Part shown: positions 63,843 through 64,000 of the stretch, piece after piece | Layout: each line of letters begins with the position of its first letter | Numbering within the stretch: position 1 is the stretch's first letter | From: Phyllobacterium sophorae | GTDB lineage: Bacteria > Pseudomonadota > Alphaproteobacteria > Rhizobiales > Rhizobiaceae | Assembly (NCBI RefSeq): GCF_003010965.1 | Contig: NZ_PGGM01000009.1 | Coordinates: 1-64,000 of the forward strand | DNA: 64,000 bases | Direction of reading: 5' to 3' | Notes under the pieces: generated by a model | Seen by the model: the letters and a program-made list of their open reading frames with translations, nothing else | Told to the model about the DNA's origin: nothing | The model's database searches: none | Translations under genes and position numbers: made by a program

Positions 63843-64000
63843 CGGCCGCCTGCGGGTGAGAAGGCCAGGTGCGGGATTATTCGCTACCCGCCCTCGCGCA
63901 ATTTCCAGCACGAAGCAAGAGCCAGGATGCTGAAATCGTTTTCTTCCCACGGGTGAAAGTAAGGGCCGGCGCTGTCGGCGTCAGCCCGTTTTCCAAAGAA
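63843..64000. other. Window end, no gene seen
   Basis: Nothing with protein character is visible in the last 158 bases; a gene could begin beyond the edge. Confidence 0.35.

Overview
The window looks like accessory DNA (megaplasmid, chromid or variable chromosomal region) of an alphaproteobacterium of the order Hyphomicrobiales (Rhizobium/Phyllobacterium/Ochrobactrum-like). The evidence is its fairly high G+C, the ehuABCD-eutABCDE ectoine locus and the agpABCD-melA alpha-galactoside locus known from Sinorhizobium, and the number of sugar and peptide ABC importers. No rRNA, tRNA, CRISPR array, insertion sequence, integrase or replication gene was seen.

Layout. 1-1.3 kb: the end of an unrecognised ORF and decayed DNA holding a frameshifted ECF sigma factor remnant. 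1.3-2.4 kb: divergent ohrR/ohr peroxide defence pair with mirror-image operators. 2.5-9.2 kb: a DUF3095 cyclase-like protein, a free-standing glycoamylase-fold protein, and a SAM/cyclase/AAA/TPR signalling protein followed by a SnoaL-like protein. 9.5-13.7 kb: sugar ABC importer whose two permeases are fused in one polypeptide. 14-20.1 kb: the least explained region. A single-chain adenylation/carrier/membrane-acyltransferase enzyme is divergent from an overlapping speD, thermospermine-synthase-like speE and unknown membrane-anchored gene, with a small secreted tandem-repeat protein beyond. 20.4-23.6 kb: NCS1 nucleobase transporter, TerC-family protein, Vat-type acetyltransferase.

23.6-37.9 kb: a complete ectoine/5-hydroxyectoine uptake and degradation locus. 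The regulator gene enuR is followed by ehuABCD (ABC importer) and eutABCDE (hydroxyectoine conversion genes plus DoeA hydrolase and DoeB deacetylase). Divergently transcribed are asnC, doeC (semialdehyde dehydrogenase), doeD (diaminobutyrate aminotransferase) and an added quinone-oxidoreductase-like gene. Together they take ectoine to N-acetyl-diaminobutyrate, diaminobutyrate and aspartate.

38-48.1 kb: an alpha-galactoside operon (GH4 enzyme, agpABCD-type importer, melA) with a divergent AraC activator. 48.1-55.4 kb: a second sugar-type ABC importer (CUT1 class) with an Gfo/Idh/MocA-aldo/keto reductase fusion enzyme and its own divergent AraC regulator. 55.4-63.8 kb: a dipeptide-class ABC importer with an M20 amidohydrolase, a LysR regulator and a divergent GntR/FCD regulator.

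A recurring feature is a GC-rich hairpin just after the stop codon of each of the five substrate-binding-protein genes, probably setting binding protein above membrane components. The best candidate for an undescribed system is the 14-20 kb polyamine/acyl-adenylation block.
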